Positions 61,357-64,000 of a stretch of DNA of 64,000 nucleotides are shown in pieces. Source of the DNA: Chryseosolibacter sp044507775 (GTDB lineage: Bacteria > Bacteroidota > Bacteroidia > Cytophagales > Cyclobacteriaceae). The stretch lies in the NCBI GenBank assembly GCA_044507775.1, contig JBIQIY010000002.1, positions 276,544-340,543 of the forward strand, in the 5' to 3' direction. The notes below the pieces were generated by a model, which worked only from the letters and a program-made list of their open reading frames with translations, ran no database searches and was not told the DNA's origin. Position 1 is the stretch's first letter. Each line of letters begins with the position of its first letter. Both the position numbers and the translations under genes were made by a program.

Positions 61357-61738
61357 GCGAGATCTCGACCTGGATAGGAGGTGGAACTCCTTAATATTGG
61401 AACTTGAGTCCGTTATTGGCAAGAAACCAAAGGACCTGAACGGCGTGCTTTTTCTCATTGGCGTTCAGGAACTGGGGCACGGCACCAAAATTTTCTCCAA
61501 GGAGGAAAAACAGGACTTGATGCATATTGGTATTTGCAAAGTCCTGAGTCTCTCCGGCTATTATTTGCTTGAAGGACTGGATAAGGATGGCTGGCCCCAT
61601 TGGAAACTCGTCAAGAAACTTCCTCACTTCGACCTCCTCGAGCAGGAACGGTTGTTGAAAATGCACGTGTTGGAGTATTTTGAAAAAGAATACAACTGGT
61701 CATCTTCCCATTCAGACAATCCGCCCGGGCCGGTTTGA
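61349..61738 (+). CDS. Uncharacterised protein coupled to the AhpD-like gene
   Basis: A 129-residue protein starting at MFKRDLDLDRRWNSLILELE (61349), with GGGAGGA nine bases upstream as a good ribosome-binding site. The sequence KPKDLNGVLFLIGVQELGHG, KEEKQDLMHIGICKVLSLSGYYLLEG and DGWPHWKLVKKLPHFDLLEQERLLK looks highly constrained and, by my recollection, occurs next to AhpD-like genes in other Bacteroidota. No signal peptide, membrane helix or catalytic motif is clear. Function unknown; it may partner the redox protein. Confidence 0.8.
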   Translation: MFKRDLDLDRRWNSLILELESVIGKKPKDLNGVLFLIGVQELGHGTKIFSKEEKQDLMHIGICKVLSLSGYYLLEGLDKDGWPHWKLVKKLPHFDLLEQERLLKMHVLEYFEKEYNWSSSHSDNPPGPV

Positions 61739-61785
61739 CTCTTTCAGGGAAACTTTTTGTTTAAAATCGAATACCCCGTAACTTA

Positions 61786-61814
61786 GATGCCTGTCAAAAC
61801 TTTGACAGTTCATC
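61786..61814. promoter_or_regulatory. Palindrome before the DUF4175 gene, possible operator
   Basis: CTGTCAAA-AC-TTTGACAG (61791-61808) is a perfect 8-bp inverted repeat, flanked by GATG and CATC that can extend it across small bulges. It lies 28 bases before the start of the next gene. Confidence 0.4.
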
Positions 61815-61841
61815 TGCGTTTTCTATCTAAATGACCGGACG

Positions 61842-64000
61842 ATGAGCGAAGGAACAGGACGCATACATGAAAAGATAAAGTCTTTTCAGCGCAAGTATTA
61901 TCTCAATCTCTTTATCAGGGGGGCAATTCTGACCCTTACGATCGTCATCGGTTATTTTCTCATCGCTTCTCTTCTTGAACACAATCTCTGGCTCAGTCCC
62001 TGGGCGCGGCTATTGATACTAATCACCTTTTTTGGCGTAGCTACTGTTTGTGTATTTAAGTTTCTCAACCAGCCATTGCGATGGTGGATTGCAAAAAGGG
62101 GAATGAACGAGGAAGAAAGCGCCCGCCTTATTGGCAAGCATCTGCCCACTGTCCGGGATCGCCTCCTGAATCTTATCCAGCTGGCAACCTCATCAAAACC
62201 AAGCGATCTGACTTTTGCCAGCGTACAACAGAAGTCGCGAGAGTTCGAGCCAATGTCATTCGATACAGTTGTAGACTTCGGCGAGAACAAAAAGCATCTC
62301 AAGTACCTCGCCATTCCGGTCGCACTCATACTGCTGATCCTCATTATCAACCCAAGCATCCTCACCAGCAGCACCGACCGGATCGTCCATTTCAATCGAT
62401 CTTATGCACCGGAGGCTCCCTTTGCTTTTGATGTTACCAATGAATCACTCACCGCTTTTTACAATGAGAATTTTACACTCCGCGTGGAACTCTCGGGCAA
62501 AGCAGTACCCCAGGATGCATACATCGTTTCAAAGAACCAGCGTTTGAAGCTCGTGCCTATCGCTCCCGGAAAATTCGAATACACCCTGGAGCGAGTCCAG
62601 CAGCCCATGGAATTCCAGGTAGAGGCAGCTGGTTTTTTCTCCGGCGGGTATAGGCTTGACGTTGTTAACCGGCCTGAGCTCACGCGCTTTAATGTCGAAT
62701 TGGAGTACCCGCGCTACCTTCAGCGCAGCAATGAAAAACTCACAAACGCAGGAAACCTGGATGTTCCGGAGGGGACCAACATTCGATGGAAACTGAACAC
62801 TGCCCATGCCGAGAAGGCGACAATAAAGTTCAACAGCGACAGCATCGCTCATGACTTCCAGGAGTCGGCCGACCAATCTTTTATCTTTGCGCGGAAATTT
62901 CAAAGCCCTGACCAATATGAGATCGGCCTGGAGAACGACAAGAGCAAGAACAAAGACCGGATCGCTTACTCAGTAAATGTTGTCAAAGACCAATATCCGC
63001 AGATCGTCGTGAACAACTTCAAAGATACCGTCCTTTACGAGCGGGTGCTTCTGGGTGGGATGGTCAGCGACGACTACGGTATTACGCAGCTGGCGCTTCA
63101 CTTCCGTGTCCGAAACGAAAACCAACAAGAAACGATTAACCGGTCAGTGCAGATTCCGGTTACCAGAAATCAGCAACAGCAAAGCTTCTTTTACAACTGG
63201 TCAGTCGACTCGCTTAAGTTAAAGCCCGGCGATCAGCTCGAGTACAATCTCCAGGTGTGGGACAACGATGGCGTTAATGGTCGGAAGTCAACACGCTCGG
63301 CCACTTACACCTTTCTCGTCCCGACATCGGATAATCTGGTGACTGAAATTAGCCGGTCGCAGAAAAGTACCGAGAGTCAGATCGACAAGAGCGTTACGAA
63401 AGCCAACAAGCTTCAGGATCAGATTGAGCAAGCCAACCAGAAACTAAAGGGAAAGCAAAATCTCGACTGGCAGGATAAAAAAATGCTGGAAGACATTATT
63501 CAACAAAAGCAGGGTCTGGACCAGATGATCGAGCAGCTGAGGCAGGAAAACAAGTTGCTTGAAGAAAAGAAGGACGCCTTCACAGAACAGGATGAGCGCA
63601 TCCGTGAAAAGGCGGAGCAGATTCAGAAGCTCATGGATGAGCTGCTGGACGAAGAAACGAAGAAGCTTTTCGAGGAATTGCAGAAACTCCTGAAGGAAAA
63701 CACCGATATGTCGGAGATTCAGAAGTTACTCGACAAGATGAATCAAAATGCCAATAACCTGGAGAAGGAGCTCGAGAGAACGCTCGAGTTGTTCAAGCAA
63801 CTTCAATATGATTTCAAGCTCGACCAGACGATTGAAGATTTGAAGAAGCAGATTGAAAAACAAAAAGAAATTCTTAACGAGACTGAGCAGCTGGACAAAA
63901 ACAGAAAAGGCGATAAGCACAAAGAAGACCGGAAAGAATCGTCAGATAAGAAAAACGCAAAGGATGATGGTAATGACAAGTCGGATAAAACGGAGAAAGG
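61842..64000 (+). CDS. DUF4175-type membrane protein, 5' part
   Basis: The reading frame starts at ATG 61842 (MSEGTGRIHEKIKSFQRKYYLN) and runs off the window, showing 719 residues. Two membrane helices lie near residues 28-43 and 54-70, and a third near 150-165 (YLAIPVALILLILIINPS). Then come beta-rich extracytoplasmic segments (residues about 190-490) and a long Gln/Lys/Glu-rich coiled coil from about residue 510, ending in a Lys/Asp-rich stretch. This matches the large DUF4175 proteins of Bacteroidota that are often found with MoxR/BatA-type genes. Function unknown. The C-terminus is missing here. Confidence 0.85.
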   Translation, partial: MSEGTGRIHEKIKSFQRKYYLNLFIRGAILTLTIVIGYFLIASLLEHNLWLSPWARLLILITFFGVATVCVFKFLNQPLRWWIAKRGMNEEESARLIGKHLPTVRDRLLNLIQLATSSKPSDLTFASVQQKSREFEPMSFDTVVDFGENKKHLKYLAIPVALILLILIINPSILTSSTDRIVHFNRSYAPEAPFAFDVTNESLTAFYNENFTLRVELSGKAVPQDAYIVSKNQRLKLVPIAPGKFEYTLERVQQPMEFQVEAAGFFSGGYRLDVVNRPELTRFNVELEYPRYLQRSNEKLTNAGNLDVPEGTNIRWKLNTAHAEKATIKFNSDSIAHDFQESADQSFIFARKFQSPDQYEIGLENDKSKNKDRIAYSVNVVKDQYPQIVVNNFKDTVLYERVLLGGMVSDDYGITQLALHFRVRNENQQETINRSVQIPVTRNQQQQSFFYNWSVDSLKLKPGDQLEYNLQVWDNDGVNGRKSTRSATYTFLVPTSDNLVTEISRSQKSTESQIDKSVTKANKLQDQIEQANQKLKGKQNLDWQDKKMLEDIIQQKQGLDQMIEQLRQENKLLEEKKDAFTEQDERIREKAEQIQKLMDELLDEETKKLFEELQKLLKENTDMSEIQKLLDKMNQNANNLEKELERTLELFKQLQYDFKLDQTIEDLKKQIEKQKEILNETEQLDKNRKGDKHKEDRKESSDKKNAKDDGNDKSDKTEK

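Noticed and set aside
1..64000. tRNA, rRNA, CRISPR arrays, prophage genes
   Set aside because: None was recognised on either strand in any intergenic region.

Overview
The window looks like chromosomal DNA of a member of the Bacteroidota, most likely a cytophagia-type bacterium. The reasons are the GldJ-type gliding-motility lipoprotein, tandem DUF3857 proteins, DUF6089 and DUF6427 families, M16 peptidase pairs, a DUF4175 protein, few recognisable Shine-Dalgarno sequences, several TTG/GTG starts, and -7 promoter elements of the Bacteroidota form TAnnTTTG. Both ends are cut through genes: a thioredoxin-fold protein at the left and a DUF4175 membrane protein at the right. I see no rRNA, tRNA, CRISPR array, prophage or transposase gene. 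Species assignment is inference.

Layout. 1-4.6 kb: redoxin 3' end, a small multidrug resistance exporter, a GH3-family protein, a DUF2179 membrane protein and radA. 4.7-8.6 kb: two tandem DUF3857/transglutaminase-like secreted proteins, the first apparently without catalytic residues. 8.6-15 kb: an SDR, a lipid A-type acyltransferase, a SNF2 helicase, a LolC/E-like permease and rbfA. 15-21.4 kb: DUF6427 protein, rpiB, tatC, glyA, two TPM-domain proteins and pdxJ. 21.5-31.4 kb: a mostly co-directional envelope cluster (yqeY-like, cvpA-like, alpha/beta hydrolase, CBS protein, nadK, two DUF6089 proteins, uppS, bamA, two Skp/OmpH chaperones) closed by a strong terminator. 31.5-34.1 kb: LD-carboxypeptidase, LysE exporter and two small envelope proteins.

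34.2-40.7 kb holds a fatty-acid beta-oxidation operon on the minus strand, in transcription order marR, fadN-like, a four-helix-bundle gene, fadA, fadE. The fadN-fadA-fadE order is that of Bacillus subtilis fadNAE. The four-helix-bundle gene sits between fadN and fadA inside a 646-bp unit bounded by 40-bp inverted repeats (37 of 40 identical). Each arm folds into its own hairpin and the arm differences fall mainly in the hairpin loop. This looks like an unrecognised small mobile element carrying an S23/IVP-type gene and is the main discovery candidate.

40.8-54.8 kb: a lamin-tail-domain secreted protein, asd, a DUF4382 lipoprotein, an ECF sigma/membrane-protein pair, a DUF6249-like protein, a MacB/FtsX-type permease, an M16 peptidase pair (one active, one without the zinc motif), an HI0933-type flavoprotein, a THUMP-like-domain methyltransferase, a thioredoxin-like lipoprotein and a small membrane protein. 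54.8-64 kb: mfd, a small conserved-looking gene overlapping its 3' end, a possibly structured 5' leader and gldJ, a 17-bp inverted-repeat element plus terminator, comF, an AhpD-like protein coupled to an uncharacterised protein, and the DUF4175 gene.

Start codons were adjusted where family length, signal peptides or promoter position argued for it; each case is explained in its entry.
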